A stretch of 64,000 nt of DNA from Candidatus Woesearchaeota archaeon CG10_big_fil_rev_8_21_14_0_10_37_12 (GCA_002762795.1 PCYA01000008.1:1-64000), one strand, 5' to 3'; positions 43,518-53,131 are shown, counted from the stretch's first letter. The notes: generated by a model not told the origin, from the letters alone. Numbers and translations: made by a program.

Positions 43518-44471
43518 ATGCCTAGAATCAGAAATCCAAGACGAGGAAGCATGCAGTTTTGGCCAAGAAAACGTGCCAAAAAGTTAGCTAGCAGAATAAG
43601 ATCCTGGACTGGAAAAAATACAAAAATTCTCGGATTTGCAGGATATAAAGTCGGCATGACACATCTCATCATCACTGACAACAAGCCAACAAGCATCACT
43701 AAGGGCGAAGAAATTCAAATGCCTGTCACAATTCTCGAATGCCCCCCAATCAAAATCGCTTCAATTCTTCTCTACAAAAAAACCGCATATGGTCTTAAAC
43801 CATCGGGACAAATACACGCAGAAAAACTCGACAAAGAACTAGCAAAAAAAATAAGCCTACCAAAAAAACAACCAAAAAACGCAGACACAACAAATATTGC
43901 AGACGTACGATTACTGGCATACACACAACCAAAAACAACAACTATAGGCAAAAAGAAACCAGAACTCATTGAACTTGGTATTGGTGGAAAAGTTGAAGAG
44001 AAACTCAAATATGCACAAAGCATACTCGGCAAAGAAATACCAATCAATGATGTGTTCACGGCAGGGCAATTTGTTGATTTAACAGCAGTAACAAAAGGAA
44101 AAGGAACCCAAGGACCTGTAAAAAGATTCGGCGTTAATATCAGAGTACATAAAAGCGAAAAAACAAAAAGAGGCCCTGGAAGCCTTGGACCATGGCATGG
44201 ACACAGAACTTACCGAGTGGCTCATGCTGGACAGACAGGATACCAACAAAGAACAGAACACAACAAACATATCATTAAAATCAGCGGCAATCCAGAAGAA
44301 ATACAAAAAAAAGCAGGTTTCTCAAGATACGGACTTGTAAAAAATCAATACATCTTAATAAAAGGAAGTGTTGCAGGCGCGAAAAAAAGAATCATCACAT
44401 TAACAGAGCCACGCAGAACAGTATCGAACGAGGCAAAAGAACCACCAATAATTGTATACACACAACAATAA
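43518..44471 (+). CDS. rpl3: Ribosomal protein uL3
   Basis: 317 residues. PRIRNPRRGSMQFWPRKRAK is the archaeal/eukaryotic L3 start; GFAGYKVGMTHLI and KGTQGPVKRFGVNIR with GSLGPWHGHRTYRVAHAGQT are the conserved core loops reaching the peptidyl transferase centre. First gene of the S10/spc cluster, where the order and tight overlaps continue to SecY. Confidence 0.97.
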   Translation: MPRIRNPRRGSMQFWPRKRAKKLASRIRSWTGKNTKILGFAGYKVGMTHLIITDNKPTSITKGEEIQMPVTILECPPIKIASILLYKKTAYGLKPSGQIHAEKLDKELAKKISLPKKQPKNADTTNIADVRLLAYTQPKTTTIGKKKPELIELGIGGKVEEKLKYAQSILGKEIPINDVFTAGQFVDLTAVTKGKGTQGPVKRFGVNIRVHKSEKTKRGPGSLGPWHGHRTYRVAHAGQTGYQQRTEHNKHIIKISGNPEEIQKKAGFSRYGLVKNQYILIKGSVAGAKKRIITLTEPRRTVSNEAKEPPIIVYTQQ

Positions 44472-44475
44472 GAAC

Positions 44476-45282
44476 ATGGAAGTTAAAATACTAGACGCGG
44501 AAAATAAGGAAACAGGCAAACAAAAATTGCCAGCACAGTTTAACACACAGATCAGACCCGATATGATTAAACAAGCAGTAGAAACAATACAAGCAAACAA
44601 CAGACAACAATATGGAGCAGACCCTAGAGCAGGACAACGCGCAAGCGCAAACTTAAGCAGAAGAAGACGAGACTACAAAGGATCATACGGAAAAGGCATC
44701 AGTAGAGTACCAAGAAAAACTATGGTAAGACGCGGAATGCAAATGATCTGGGTAGGAGCATTCGCACCAGGAACAGTAGGCGGAAGAAAAGCCCACCCAC
44801 CACGCGCAGAAAAAATATTTGCAAAAAGAATCAACGACAAAGAAAGAAAACTCGCAATCAGAAGCGCTCTTGCAGCAACGATGAACAAAGAAATAGTTGC
44901 GCAAAGAGGCCACAAAATACCTACACAATACCCATTCATACTCGACAATACATTTGAAGAACTAGCAAAAACAAAAGACTTGCAAACAGCATTTGAAAAA
45001 CTCGGATTGCAAGCTGAGTTAACACGAGGAAGCAAACAAAAAGTCAGAGCAGGAAAAGGAAAAACAAGAGGAAGAAAATACAAAAAAGCAACAGGACCTT
45101 TACTTGTTGTAAGCAAAAACTGCAAAACTATCAAAGCAGCAGAAAACATTCCAGGAGTAAACATTGTCCAAATAAACAACATCAATGCAGAAGATTTAGC
45201 ACCAGGAACACACTGCGGAAGATTAACACTATTCACACATGCAGCAATACAAAAACTAGAGAAAGAAAAACTATTCATGTAA
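44476..45282 (+). CDS. rpl4: Ribosomal protein uL4
   Basis: 268 residues from the ATG at 44476. RRRDYKGSYGKGISRVPRK is the loop lining the exit tunnel; FAPGTVGGRKAHPPRAEKIF is the archaeal L4 signature. The upstream frame extension to 44452 is in the L3 end and rejected. Confidence 0.96.
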   Translation: MEVKILDAENKETGKQKLPAQFNTQIRPDMIKQAVETIQANNRQQYGADPRAGQRASANLSRRRRDYKGSYGKGISRVPRKTMVRRGMQMIWVGAFAPGTVGGRKAHPPRAEKIFAKRINDKERKLAIRSALAATMNKEIVAQRGHKIPTQYPFILDNTFEELAKTKDLQTAFEKLGLQAELTRGSKQKVRAGKGKTRGRKYKKATGPLLVVSKNCKTIKAAENIPGVNIVQINNINAEDLAPGTHCGRLTLFTHAAIQKLEKEKLFM

Positions 45283-45292
45283 TATTGAGAAA

Positions 45293-45553
45293 ATGGACCA
45301 AGAAAACGTAATAAAATATCCGCTGGCCACAGAAAAGTCAATCAGACTCATGGAAAGCGAAAACAAACTCGTATTTGTAGTAGATAAACGAGCAACAAAA
45401 ACAGAAATCAAACAAGCTGTGGAAAAAACATTCAACACAAAAGTTGTTGCAGTCAATACGCTCAACAGCATAAAAGGAAGAAAACAAGCATACATCACTT
45501 TCGCGAAAGACGTTGCGGCAATAGACATTGCAACAAACTTAGGCATCATGTAA
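45293..45553 (+). CDS. rpl23: Ribosomal protein uL23
   Basis: 86 residues. VIKYPLATEKSIRLMESENK and FVVDKRATKTEIKQAVEKTF are the L23 signatures. It forms part of the tunnel exit, the docking site for SRP and NAC (NAC is encoded at 3.7 kb). Confidence 0.96.
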   Translation: MDQENVIKYPLATEKSIRLMESENKLVFVVDKRATKTEIKQAVEKTFNTKVVAVNTLNSIKGRKQAYITFAKDVAAIDIATNLGIM

Positions 45554-45562
45554 GGCGACACA

Positions 45563-46276
45563 ATGGGAAAAAGAATAGCACAACAAGCAAGAGGAAAAGG
45601 CGGTCCAGCATGGAGAGCAAGAAGCTTTGCATACGCAGGCCAAAGCAGACTTAGATCTGAGACTCAGCAACTTATTACAGGACAAATCACCAACTTTATC
45701 AAAAGCGCAGGACACAGTGCACCACTCATGGAAGTAAAATATCAAGATGGACAAACAGCATTGCTACCAGCACCAGAACACGTTAGACAAGGAAACCAAA
45801 TAACCAGTGGAAAAGGTGGCGAAGCATTGCCAGGAAATGCCTTATATCTTTCAGATATTCCAGAAGGAACACCAATTTACAATATAGAAAAACAACCAGG
45901 AGACGGAGGAAAATTCTGCAAAACGGGCGGAAGCACTGCCCGATTACTAAGCAAAACAGAAACACATGCAACAATAAAATTACCAAGCAAAAAAGAAAAA
46001 CAAATCAATCTCAAATGCCGCGCAATAATCGGGGTCATTGCAGGAGGGGGAAGATTAGAAAAACCACTCCTTAAAGCAGGCGTGAGACATCACAAAAAAA
46101 GATCAATGAACAAAAACTGGCCAAAGCCACGAGCTGCAGCACAAAACGCAGTAGATCACCCATACGGAAATAAGAGAACAAGCAGAAAAGCAAAACAAAA
46201 ATCAACAAACAAGTTTGCACCACCAGGAAGAAAAGTAGGGAAACTCTGGCCAAGAAGAACAGGAAGAAAGAAGTAA
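45563..46276 (+). CDS. rpl2: Ribosomal protein uL2
   Basis: 237 residues. GKRIAQQARGKGGPAWRARS is the archaeal start. The C-terminal VRHHKKRSMNKNWPKPRAAA and NAVDHPYG carry the conserved histidine region near the peptidyl transferase centre. Confidence 0.97.
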   Translation: MGKRIAQQARGKGGPAWRARSFAYAGQSRLRSETQQLITGQITNFIKSAGHSAPLMEVKYQDGQTALLPAPEHVRQGNQITSGKGGEALPGNALYLSDIPEGTPIYNIEKQPGDGGKFCKTGGSTARLLSKTETHATIKLPSKKEKQINLKCRAIIGVIAGGGRLEKPLLKAGVRHHKKRSMNKNWPKPRAAAQNAVDHPYGNKRTSRKAKQKSTNKFAPPGRKVGKLWPRRTGRKK

Positions 46277-46291
46277 GAGGAATAAACCAAA

Positions 46292-46672
46292 ATGGCAAAG
46301 GAATATTTGTATCGTGGAAAAACAGTTGACGAGATCAAAAAATTAGATCTTGCCACATTTGCACAGCTTTGCCCATCAAGAGAACGAAGAAAATTAAAAC
46401 GTGGATTCACTGAACAAGAAAAAAAATTCCTTGAACGCGTACGCGCAGACAAAAAAACAGTCAAAACACATTGCAGAGATTTAGTAATCATACCAGAACT
46501 TATAGGAAAAACAATCAAAGTACACAATGGAAAAGAATGGATACAATTGGAAATACTGCCTGAAATGATCACACATAGACTCGGAGAATTTGCGCTAACA
46601 CGTAGATCAGTCAAACACAGCTCCCCAGGAATCGGAGCAACCAGAAGCAGTGCAGCACTATCGGTGAAGTAA
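46292..46672 (+). CDS. rps19: Ribosomal protein uS19
   Basis: 126 residues. YLYRGKTVDEIKKLDLATFA is the archaeal N-terminus; IGKTIKVHNGKEWIQLEILP and LGEFALTRRSVKHSSPGIGA are the core of the 30S head protein. Confidence 0.96.
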   Translation: MAKEYLYRGKTVDEIKKLDLATFAQLCPSRERRKLKRGFTEQEKKFLERVRADKKTVKTHCRDLVIIPELIGKTIKVHNGKEWIQLEILPEMITHRLGEFALTRRSVKHSSPGIGATRSSAALSVK

Positions 46673-46674
46673 AC

Positions 46675-47145
46675 ATGAGCTACAAATACTCAACACAACT
46701 AATAGAAAACAGCGCCAAAGCAATAGGTCTTGCCTTGCCAATATCAAGGAAACAAAGTATCATGATCTGCCAGAAAATCCGCGGAATGAACGTACAAAAA
46801 GCAAAAAATTTACTTGAGAAGGTAATGAACAAAAAAGAACCAATCCCATTTACCCGATTTGCAGAAGGAGCAGGACACAAAGCCGGCATGAGCTCAGGAA
46901 AATACCCAATAAAAGCGTGCTCACAAATACTCACATTACTTAAAAGCGCAGAAGCAAATGCTCAATACAAAGGATTAGGAACAGGCAATCTCATAGTAAA
47001 ACATGTCGTTACACAAAAAGGACCAACAACACAAAAACATGGAAGAATCAGAGGAAATGCAAAAAGAACTCACGTTGAAATTGTATTAGAGGAATCAAAA
47101 ACAACCACAGAGAAAAAAACAAAACAAAAAAAGGTAACCAAATGA
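46675..47145 (+). CDS. rpl22: Ribosomal protein uL22
   Basis: 156 residues. KAIGLALPISRKQSIMICQK, RGMNVQKAKNLLEKV and RGNAKRTHVEIVLEE form the L22 fold with its tunnel hairpin. A lysine-rich tail ends it. Overlaps S3 by four bases (ATGA). Confidence 0.95.
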   Translation: MSYKYSTQLIENSAKAIGLALPISRKQSIMICQKIRGMNVQKAKNLLEKVMNKKEPIPFTRFAEGAGHKAGMSSGKYPIKACSQILTLLKSAEANAQYKGLGTGNLIVKHVVTQKGPTTQKHGRIRGNAKRTHVEIVLEESKTTTEKKTKQKKVTK

Positions 47146-47765
47146 TAGAAAGAAAATTCGTTTCAGAAAATTTGAAAGAATACCGTATCCAGGAATTCAT
47201 ATCAGCTACATTACGCAATGTAGGACACAGTCACACCAAATTAGTACGCACACCAATGGGTGAGAAAGTAATCATATATGCAAGCAGGCCTGGGCTTATC
47301 GTTGGAAGAAAAGGAGAAAATATCAAAAAACTAACAAGCACGCTCAAGAAAAAATTCAAACTCGAAAATCCACAAATAGAAATTGCAGAAGTAGAAAACC
47401 CAAACCTTGACGCGCAAATAGTGGCTGAAAGAATAGCAGGAGCACTCGAACGATTCGGAACAAACAAATTCAAAGCCATAGGACACAAAACAATGAGTGA
47501 TGTCATGGGCGCAGGAGCACTTGGAATAGAAATAATTGTTTCAGGAAAAGTGCCAAGCCAACGAGCAAAAAGCTGGAGATTCTACACTGGATACCTCAAG
47601 AAATGCGGAGACATTGCAATAAGCGGCGTAAAACGCGCGCAAGCAATTGTTATCACCAAGACAGGAGAAGTTGGAATCAAAGTAGCAATCATGGGGCCAG
47701 ATGTTAAACTTCCAGACGATATAACAATACAAGAATTAAGCACTGAGAGCAAAAATGAAAAATAA
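47142..47765 (+). CDS. rps3: Ribosomal protein uS3
   Basis: 207 residues. VIIYASRPGLIVGRKGENIK is the KH domain GxxG; GALGIEIIVSGKVPSQRAKS and GDIAISGVKRAQAIVITKTG are the C-terminal domain. It overlaps L29 by 11 bases. Confidence 0.97.
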   Translation: MIERKFVSENLKEYRIQEFISATLRNVGHSHTKLVRTPMGEKVIIYASRPGLIVGRKGENIKKLTSTLKKKFKLENPQIEIAEVENPNLDAQIVAERIAGALERFGTNKFKAIGHKTMSDVMGAGALGIEIIVSGKVPSQRAKSWRFYTGYLKKCGDIAISGVKRAQAIVITKTGEVGIKVAIMGPDVKLPDDITIQELSTESKNEK

Positions 47766-47955
47766 AGAACTCCGCAATTTACCACCAGAAGAACTGAAAC
47801 AAAAAATCATTGAAGCACGCAAAGAACTCATGAAAGACAACGCACAAGTGGCAATCGGAACAAATCCAAAAAACCCAGGAAAAATCAAACTCGCTAAAAA
47901 AACAATTGCACGGATAAAAACAATCCTTGCACAGGAGGCTGAGCAGAAAGCATGA
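47755..47955 (+). CDS. rpl29: Ribosomal protein uL29
   Basis: 66 residues, two-helix hairpin (ELRNLPPEELKQKIIEARKE). KLAKKTIARIKTILAQEAEQ is the second helix. Tunnel-exit protein. Overlaps aIF1 by ATGA. Confidence 0.94.
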   Translation: MKNKELRNLPPEELKQKIIEARKELMKDNAQVAIGTNPKNPGKIKLAKKTIARIKTILAQEAEQKA

Positions 47956-48257
47956 CTGTATGTGAAACCTGTGGGTTACCACAAGAACTTTGCGTTTGTG
48001 AAAGCATCGCAAAGGAAAGCCAAAAGATCACCATCAGACTCGAAAACAAAAGGTACAACAAAAAATATACTGTTATCGATGGTATAGACGACAAGGAAAT
48101 ATCCCTTGATCAAATATGCAAAAAACTCAAAGAAGCCTTGGCATGCGGTGGAACTGTCAAAGAAAACCGCATAGAACTTCAAGGCGAACACAAACAAAGA
48201 GCAAAACAAATATTAATTGCAGCAGGATTTGCTCCTGAAACAATTATCATAAAATGA
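47952..48257 (+). CDS. Translation initiation factor aIF1 (SUI1)
   Basis: 101 residues. An N-terminal knuckle CETCGLPQELCVCE precedes the SUI1 core: YTVIDGIDDKEISLDQICKK, ACGGTVKENRIELQGEHKQ. Binds the 30S P site and checks start codon pairing. Archaeal cluster position is conserved. Confidence 0.95.
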   Translation: MTVCETCGLPQELCVCESIAKESQKITIRLENKRYNKKYTVIDGIDDKEISLDQICKKLKEALACGGTVKENRIELQGEHKQRAKQILIAAGFAPETIIIK

Positions 48258-48508
48258 CCATGAATACACATGCTATTCATGATGAATGGATTGGCAAACA
48301 AGCACTTGTAAAAAAAGCTGCTAACAAACAGTTAGAAGAAATACAAGGAATTGTTGTTGATGAAACAAAAAACACAATCCACATTGAAACCGAAAAAGGA
48401 ATAAAAAAAGTTCCAAAAAAAGGAACAACATTCATAATCGGGGGCAAAACAGTACAAGGAAACAAAGTCCTTGTACAACCAGAAGAAAGAATCAAACTTA
48501 AGGTGTAA
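48254..48508 (+). CDS. rnp1: RNase P protein component 1 (Rnp1/Pop4)
   Basis: 84 residues. DEWIGKQALVKKAANKQLEE and GIKKVPKKGTTFIIGGKTVQ form the Sm-like p29 barrel. Partner of RNase P RNA at 5.8-6.1 kb. ATG overlaps the aIF1 stop. Confidence 0.92.
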   Translation: MTMNTHAIHDEWIGKQALVKKAANKQLEEIQGIVVDETKNTIHIETEKGIKKVPKKGTTFIIGGKTVQGNKVLVQPEERIKLKV

Positions 48509-48509
48509 C

Positions 48510-48848
48510 ATGCAAACAAGAACCAGAGGAAGAACATTTACCGGCATCGTAGTAGCTGCACGAATGCAACACACAGCAACAGTAGAATGGCCACGCAGAA
48601 AAAACGTTCAAAAATATGAACGATATGAGAAAGCACGCACACGAGTAAAAGCACACAACCCTCCAGAAATAAACGCGCAAGAAGGAGATATCGTGCGCAT
48701 CGTAGAATGCAAGCCTCTCAGCAAAACAAAACACTTCATCATCACAGAAAAAATCAAACACGAAAAACTATTCGCAGCAAAACAAGAACTTCAAGAAGAA
48801 GGAAAAGTTAGACGTGAAAAGAAACAAGAGAAGGGGCAAGAAGAATGA
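48510..48848 (+). CDS. rps17: Ribosomal protein uS17
   Basis: 112 residues from the ATG at 48510. RGRTFTGIVVAARMQHTATV and EGDIVRIVECKPLSKTKHFI are the OB-fold signatures. The C-terminal EEGKVRREKKQEKGQEE is a charged tail. Overlaps L14 (ATGA). Confidence 0.96.
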   Translation: MQTRTRGRTFTGIVVAARMQHTATVEWPRRKNVQKYERYEKARTRVKAHNPPEINAQEGDIVRIVECKPLSKTKHFIITEKIKHEKLFAAKQELQEEGKVRREKKQEKGQEE

Positions 48849-49246
48849 AAGCAGTCAAAGCACGCATAACAAAAGGCCTCCCTCACAGAGCAGTAGTCTT
48901 AGCATGCGACAACAGCGGCGCAAGACTCATGAGAATAGTTTCAGTCATAAACTGCAAAACAGTCAAAGGAAGAAAACCCAGCGCAGGAGTAGGAGACAAA
49001 GTCATGTGCTCAGTCATACAAGGCAAACCAGACATGCGCAAACAAGTAGTAAGTGCAGTCATTGTCAGACAAAAAATGCCATACAAAAGACGAAACGGAA
49101 TGCACATAAAATTTGAAGACAACGCAGCAGTAATAATCAAAGACGATCTTGGAAACCCAAAAGGAACACTAATAAAAGGACCGATCGCAAAAGAAGCAAG
49201 CGAAAGATGGCCGCTAGTATCAAAAATAGCAAGCTCAATAGTATAG
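48845..49246 (+). CDS. rpl14: Ribosomal protein uL14
   Basis: 133 residues. VLACDNSGARLMRIVSVINC and GVGDKVMCSVIQGKPDMRKQ are the L14 signatures. AAVIIKDDLGNPKGTLIKGP contacts the 30S subunit. Confidence 0.97.
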   Translation: MKAVKARITKGLPHRAVVLACDNSGARLMRIVSVINCKTVKGRKPSAGVGDKVMCSVIQGKPDMRKQVVSAVIVRQKMPYKRRNGMHIKFEDNAAVIIKDDLGNPKGTLIKGPIAKEASERWPLVSKIASSIV

Positions 49247-49253
49247 GTAAAAA

Positions 49254-49613
49254 ATGAACTGGAGTACAACCTGGAAATCAAGCAAAAAACCAAGCAAACA
49301 ACGCAAATACGTACGCAACGCGCCACCACACATACGCAACACGATGCTAGGCAGCCATCTCACAAAAGAACTTCGCGAAAAACACAAAACAAGAAGCTTG
49401 CGAGTAAGAACAGGAGACAAAGTCAAAATCATGAGAGGGCAACACAAAGGAAAAACAGGAACTATTGAAAAAATAGACACCAAAAGACAAAGAGCATACA
49501 TTACAGGAGTAGAAACAGTCAAAAAAGACGGCAGCAAAACATTATACCCCTTAAGACCATCAAACCTCATCATACAAGCACTCAAAGAAGACAAACGGAG
49601 AATCACACAATGA
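49254..49613 (+). CDS. rpl24: Ribosomal protein uL24
   Basis: 119 residues. A basic N-terminus leads into the KOW motif VRTGDKVKIMRGQHKGKTGT. The C-terminal GSKTLYPLRPSNLIIQAL is archaeal-type. Overlaps S4e (ATGA). Confidence 0.95.
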   Translation: MNWSTTWKSSKKPSKQRKYVRNAPPHIRNTMLGSHLTKELREKHKTRSLRVRTGDKVKIMRGQHKGKTGTIEKIDTKRQRAYITGVETVKKDGSKTLYPLRPSNLIIQALKEDKRRITQ

Positions 49614-50281
49614 AAACCCACCTTAAACTCGTCGCAACACCGAAAAGCTGGCCAGTACTAAGAAAAACGCACAAATTCATCACAAAGCCACGAACAGGAA
49701 AGCCACTAGAACACAGCATGGCAATTGCAACAATACTCAAACAAACAGGAATTGCAGACACAACCAGAGAAGCTAAAAAAATAATACAACAAAAACTTGT
49801 ATCAATAGACTGCAAAATAACAACAGACCACAAATTACCCGTAAGCTTCATGGACACAGTACACATTAAACCAGACATGACACTACGATCAAGCATCACC
49901 AAAAAAGGAAAACTACAATTTACACAAATAGCAGAAAAAGAACAAACACAGAAAATCTGCAGAATAATCAACAAACACACAATCAAAAACGGAAAAACAC
50001 AACTCAACCTTTCAGACGGCAGAAACATTATCACAGACAAAAAATATGATGTTGGAGATAGCGTACTAATAGAACTACCAAAACAAACAATCAAAGACCA
50101 TTTCAAACTCGAAAAAGGAAACACTGCTTTACTTGTTGGCGGACGCCACACAGGAACAACAGCAATCATTGATGAAATACAAGGCGAAAGAATCTGGCTC
50201 AAAGAAAACGAAAAACGAATCGAAACTCTGGTAAAATTCGCATACATCATAGGAAAAGACAAACCAGCACTAAAACTATAA
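49610..50281 (+). CDS. rps4e: Ribosomal protein eS4
   Basis: 223 residues. HLKLVATPKSWPVLRKTHKF is the eS4 start. The middle holds an S4-like RNA-binding region; YDVGDSVLIELPKQTIKDHF and LVGGRHTGTTAIIDEIQGER are the KOW-like domain. Archaea/eukaryote-specific. Confidence 0.96.
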   Translation: MKTHLKLVATPKSWPVLRKTHKFITKPRTGKPLEHSMAIATILKQTGIADTTREAKKIIQQKLVSIDCKITTDHKLPVSFMDTVHIKPDMTLRSSITKKGKLQFTQIAEKEQTQKICRIINKHTIKNGKTQLNLSDGRNIITDKKYDVGDSVLIELPKQTIKDHFKLEKGNTALLVGGRHTGTTAIIDEIQGERIWLKENEKRIETLVKFAYIIGKDKPALKL

Positions 50282-50282
50282 A

Positions 50283-50801
50283 ATGAACAAAATGCAAGAA
50301 CCACGGATAGAGAAATTAACCCTGAACATAGGAGCAGGCAAAGACCAAACTAAACTCGAAAAAGGAGTTGCAGTACTCAAGTTAATCACAGGAATAGAAC
50401 CGCTAAAAACAATAACACAAAAAAGAATCCCAACATGGGGATTAAGACCTGGTCTGCCAGTCGGTTGCAAACTCACATTACGAAAACAAAAAGCAGAAGA
50501 GATTCTTAAAAGATTACTTGAATCAAAAGACAACACACTCAAACAAACACACTTTGACGAAGCAGGAAGCATCAGCTTCGGAATTACAGAACACATAGAC
50601 ATACCTGGAATAACATACGATCCAAAAATAGGAGTTATAGGACTACAAGTATGCCTAACACTTGAAAAACCAGGATACAGAATCAAAAGAAGAAAACTCG
50701 AAAAAAAACAAATACCAAAAAAACACGCAATACGCAAAGAAGAAGCAATAAAATTCATGCAAAACAAATTCAAAATAAAACTAACAGGTGAAGAAGAATG
50801 A
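50283..50801 (+). CDS. rpl5: Ribosomal protein uL5
   Basis: 172 residues. [40 protein letters not shown] and [20 protein letters not shown] are the L5 signatures; it binds 5S rRNA. Overlaps S14 (ATGA). Confidence 0.96.
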   Translation: MNKMQEPRIEKLTLNIGAGKDQTKLEKGVAVLKLITGIEPLKTITQKRIPTWGLRPGLPVGCKLTLRKQKAEEILKRLLESKDNTLKQTHFDEAGSISFGITEHIDIPGITYDPKIGVIGLQVCLTLEKPGYRIKRRKLEKKQIPKKHAIRKEEAIKFMQNKFKIKLTGEEE

Positions 50802-51031
50802 CAACAAGCGACTGGACAAAAGTATTCAAGCAACTTAAAGCAAAACCTGTAAAAATGAAAAAATACATCAAACACAACGCACCAAGAGACAGACCAACTG
50901 GACAAACACACAAAAAATGCAGCAGGTGCGGCAAATTCGGCAAAGGACACATATCAAAATACAAAGTAGGACTATGCAGGCAATGTTTCAGAGAACTTGC
51001 AACAAAAATAGGATTCAAAAAATACAGTTGA
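50798..51031 (+). CDS. rps14: Ribosomal protein uS14, zinc-binding, N-terminally extended
   Basis: 77 residues, longer than the common 50-57. The C-terminal half is the S14 zinc finger: [20 protein letters not shown] with [18 protein letters not shown]. About 25 extra basic residues precede it. Confidence 0.93.
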   Translation: MTTSDWTKVFKQLKAKPVKMKKYIKHNAPRDRPTGQTHKKCSRCGKFGKGHISKYKVGLCRQCFRELATKIGFKKYS

Positions 51032-51043
51032 GGACCCAGAAAA

Positions 51044-51433
51044 ATGTTAAACGACCCACTAGCAAACGTGTTATCAGCAATCGTTAACTACGAAAAAATC
51101 GGAAAAAAAGAACTTTTAATCAATCCCGTCAGCAATGTAATCAAAAAAGTACTTGCAATAATGCAAGAACACCATTACATCGGCGCGCTAGAAGAATTGC
51201 ATCAAGCAAACGGCGGATTTGCAAAGATAAACTTGCTAGGAAACATCAACAATTGCGGAGTTGTTAAACCACGATTTTCCGTAAAAAACCTTGAATTCCA
51301 GAAATTCGAAAAAAGATACCTGCCCGCAAACGGAGTAGGAATACTAATCATCAGCACACCAGAAGGAATCATGACACATGATGCTGCACGAGAAAAAGGA
51401 CTTGGAGGCAGACTACTCGCATATTGTTACTAA
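51044..51433 (+). CDS. rps8: Ribosomal protein uS8
   Basis: 129 residues. NDPLANVLSAIVNYEKIGKK is the S8 N-terminus; GVGILIISTPEGIMTHDAAR and GLGGRLLAYCY are the RNA-binding C-terminus. Confidence 0.96.
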   Translation: MLNDPLANVLSAIVNYEKIGKKELLINPVSNVIKKVLAIMQEHHYIGALEELHQANGGFAKINLLGNINNCGVVKPRFSVKNLEFQKFEKRYLPANGVGILIISTPEGIMTHDAAREKGLGGRLLAYCY

Positions 51434-51437
51434 AAAA

Positions 51438-51989
51438 ATGAAAGAAGACATCACAGAAATCATACAAGTACCGAGTGAAGTAACGGCAACAATAACAAAC
51501 CAAGAAGTGAACGTAAAAGGCAAAGAAGGCGAACTTAGCTATATGTTAAACACTCCAAAAATAAAAGCAGCACTTGCAAACGGCACAATCACACTCAGTG
51601 TTAAACAAGCCACAAAACGAGAAAAAAGAACCATTAACGCAATCAGAGCACACATCAGAAACATGATTAACGGAGTACAAAAACCATACACTTACAAACT
51701 TAAAATATGCAGCGGACATTTCCCAATGAACGTTTCAATAAACGAAAACACACTCTTTATTAAAAACTTCCTTGGCGAAAAAAGTCCAAGAACAACAACA
51801 ATCCACGATGGAAAGTCAGTGAAAATAGAAGGAGACCAAATAACTGTGCAAAACCCTAGCAAAGAACTTGCAGGAAAAATAGCAAGCAACATAGAACTCC
51901 TCACAAACAAAGGCAAAAGAGATACCAGAACTTTCCAAGACGGCATATACATCACAGAAAAAGCCGGAAAGCCAGTGAGGAAAAAATGA
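51438..51989 (+). CDS. rpl6: Ribosomal protein uL6
   Basis: 183 residues from the ATG at 51438; the earlier frame start is inside S8. IIQVPSEVTATITNQEVNVK and TINAIRAHIRNMINGVQKPY are L6 domain 1; FQDGIYITEKAGKPVRK ends domain 2. Overlaps L32e (ATGA). Confidence 0.96.
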   Translation: MKEDITEIIQVPSEVTATITNQEVNVKGKEGELSYMLNTPKIKAALANGTITLSVKQATKREKRTINAIRAHIRNMINGVQKPYTYKLKICSGHFPMNVSINENTLFIKNFLGEKSPRTTTIHDGKSVKIEGDQITVQNPSKELAGKIASNIELLTNKGKRDTRTFQDGIYITEKAGKPVRKK

Positions 51990-52540
51990 GCAAAGAACTA
52001 CTTACACTCAGAAAAAAAATTGACAACAAAAGACCTTCATTTAAAAGATACTGCCACAACAAAAGAAAACGCGTAGGCACAAAATGGATCAAACCAAAAG
52101 GAATGCACAACAAAGTACGCTTAGGATTTTGGGGAAAACCACCCATGGTCAGCAAAGGCTACAGAGGACCAGCAGCAGTACGAACAGTTGATCAAAGCGG
52201 ATTATTACCTGTGCTTGTTCACAATATGGCAGCACTATCACAAATAAAACCAAAAGAACAAGGAGTAATAATTGCAAAAATAGGCAATAAAAAAAGACTT
52301 GCAATACTAACTGCCTGCCAAGAGAAAAAAATCACAGTACTCAACGCAAAAACAATCGATAATAAAATCAAAAAAATAACAGACAAACAATCTGCAAAAA
52401 AACAAACAAAACAGAAGCAAGCAGAACTCAGACAAGAAAAAACAAAAGAGAAACAAAAGAAAAAACCAGAAGAAGAACAAACAAACGATCAAGAACAAGA
52501 GAAAAAAGAAATCCAAAAAGTACTAACGAAACGAGAATAA
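51986..52540 (+). CDS. rpl32e: Ribosomal protein eL32 with a long charged tail
   Basis: 184 residues. SFKRYCHNKRKRVGTKWIKP and NKVRLGFWGKPPMVSKGYRG are the L32e core (about 1-125). The last 55 residues are a Lys/Gln/Glu-rich low-complexity tail not usual in the family, probably disordered. Confidence 0.95.
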   Translation: MSKELLTLRKKIDNKRPSFKRYCHNKRKRVGTKWIKPKGMHNKVRLGFWGKPPMVSKGYRGPAAVRTVDQSGLLPVLVHNMAALSQIKPKEQGVIIAKIGNKKRLAILTACQEKKITVLNAKTIDNKIKKITDKQSAKKQTKQKQAELRQEKTKEKQKKKPEEEQTNDQEQEKKEIQKVLTKRE

Positions 52541-52541
52541 A

Positions 52542-52994
52542 ATGAAACTACAAAAACGAATCGCAGCAAGAATACTCAAATGCGGAACAAACAGAATCAA
52601 GATAGATAGCACAAAACTCGGAGAAGCAAAAGAAGCAATCACTGCATTTGACATCATGCGTCTTGCAAAAAAGAAAATTATATCAAAAAAACAAGCAATA
52701 GGGGTAAGCAGATCACGCGCAAAACAAAGAACGATCCAAAAAAGAAAAGGAAGACAAAGAGGGCATGGAAGCAGAAAAGGAAAAGCAGGAGCAAGACAAA
52801 ACCCAAAACAAAAATGGATAAACAACTCACGAGCACAAAGAACTCTGCTAAAAAAATTACGTGAAAATCAACACATTGTGCCAAACACATACCGAGAATT
52901 ATACTTAAAGGTCAAAGGTGGTTACTTCAGAAGCACAAACCACATTAAAATATACCTACAAGAACACCAATTGATAGTGGGTGGTAAGAAGTAA
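52542..52994 (+). CDS. rpl19e: Ribosomal protein eL19
   Basis: 150 residues. LQKRIAARILKCGTNRIKID is the start; KRKGRQRGHGSRKGKAGARQ and YRELYLKVKGGYFRSTNHIK are family signatures. Ends 23 bases before the duplicated uL18 leader. Confidence 0.96.
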   Translation: MKLQKRIAARILKCGTNRIKIDSTKLGEAKEAITAFDIMRLAKKKIISKKQAIGVSRSRAKQRTIQKRKGRQRGHGSRKGKAGARQNPKQKWINNSRAQRTLLKKLRENQHIVPNTYRELYLKVKGGYFRSTNHIKIYLQEHQLIVGGKK

Positions 52995-53017
52995 GAAATT
53001 TGAAGTAGAAAAACAAA

Positions 53018-53131
53018 ATGGCAACAAACGGAAATAAATTTCCGAAATTGCAATTTTGAAAAAAAGAACAAGAAAATCAAAATGGCAACAAACGGAAATA
53101 AATTTCCGAAATTGCAATTTTGAAAAACAAA
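53018..53131 (+). repeat. Duplicated uL18 start region with two 13-codon mini-ORFs
   Basis: AAAATGGCAACAAA occurs three times (ATGs at 53018, 53082 and 53132). The first two copies are each followed by the palindromes GGAAATAAATTTCC and AAATTGCAATTT and a stop, giving identical frames MATNGNKFPKLQF (53018-53059 and 53082-53123). The third copy is the true uL18 start. Confidence 0.85.

Noticed and set aside
53120-53131. Longer uL18 start (MKNK...)
   Set aside because: Those codons derive from the duplicated leader; the ATG at 53132 matches the family start.
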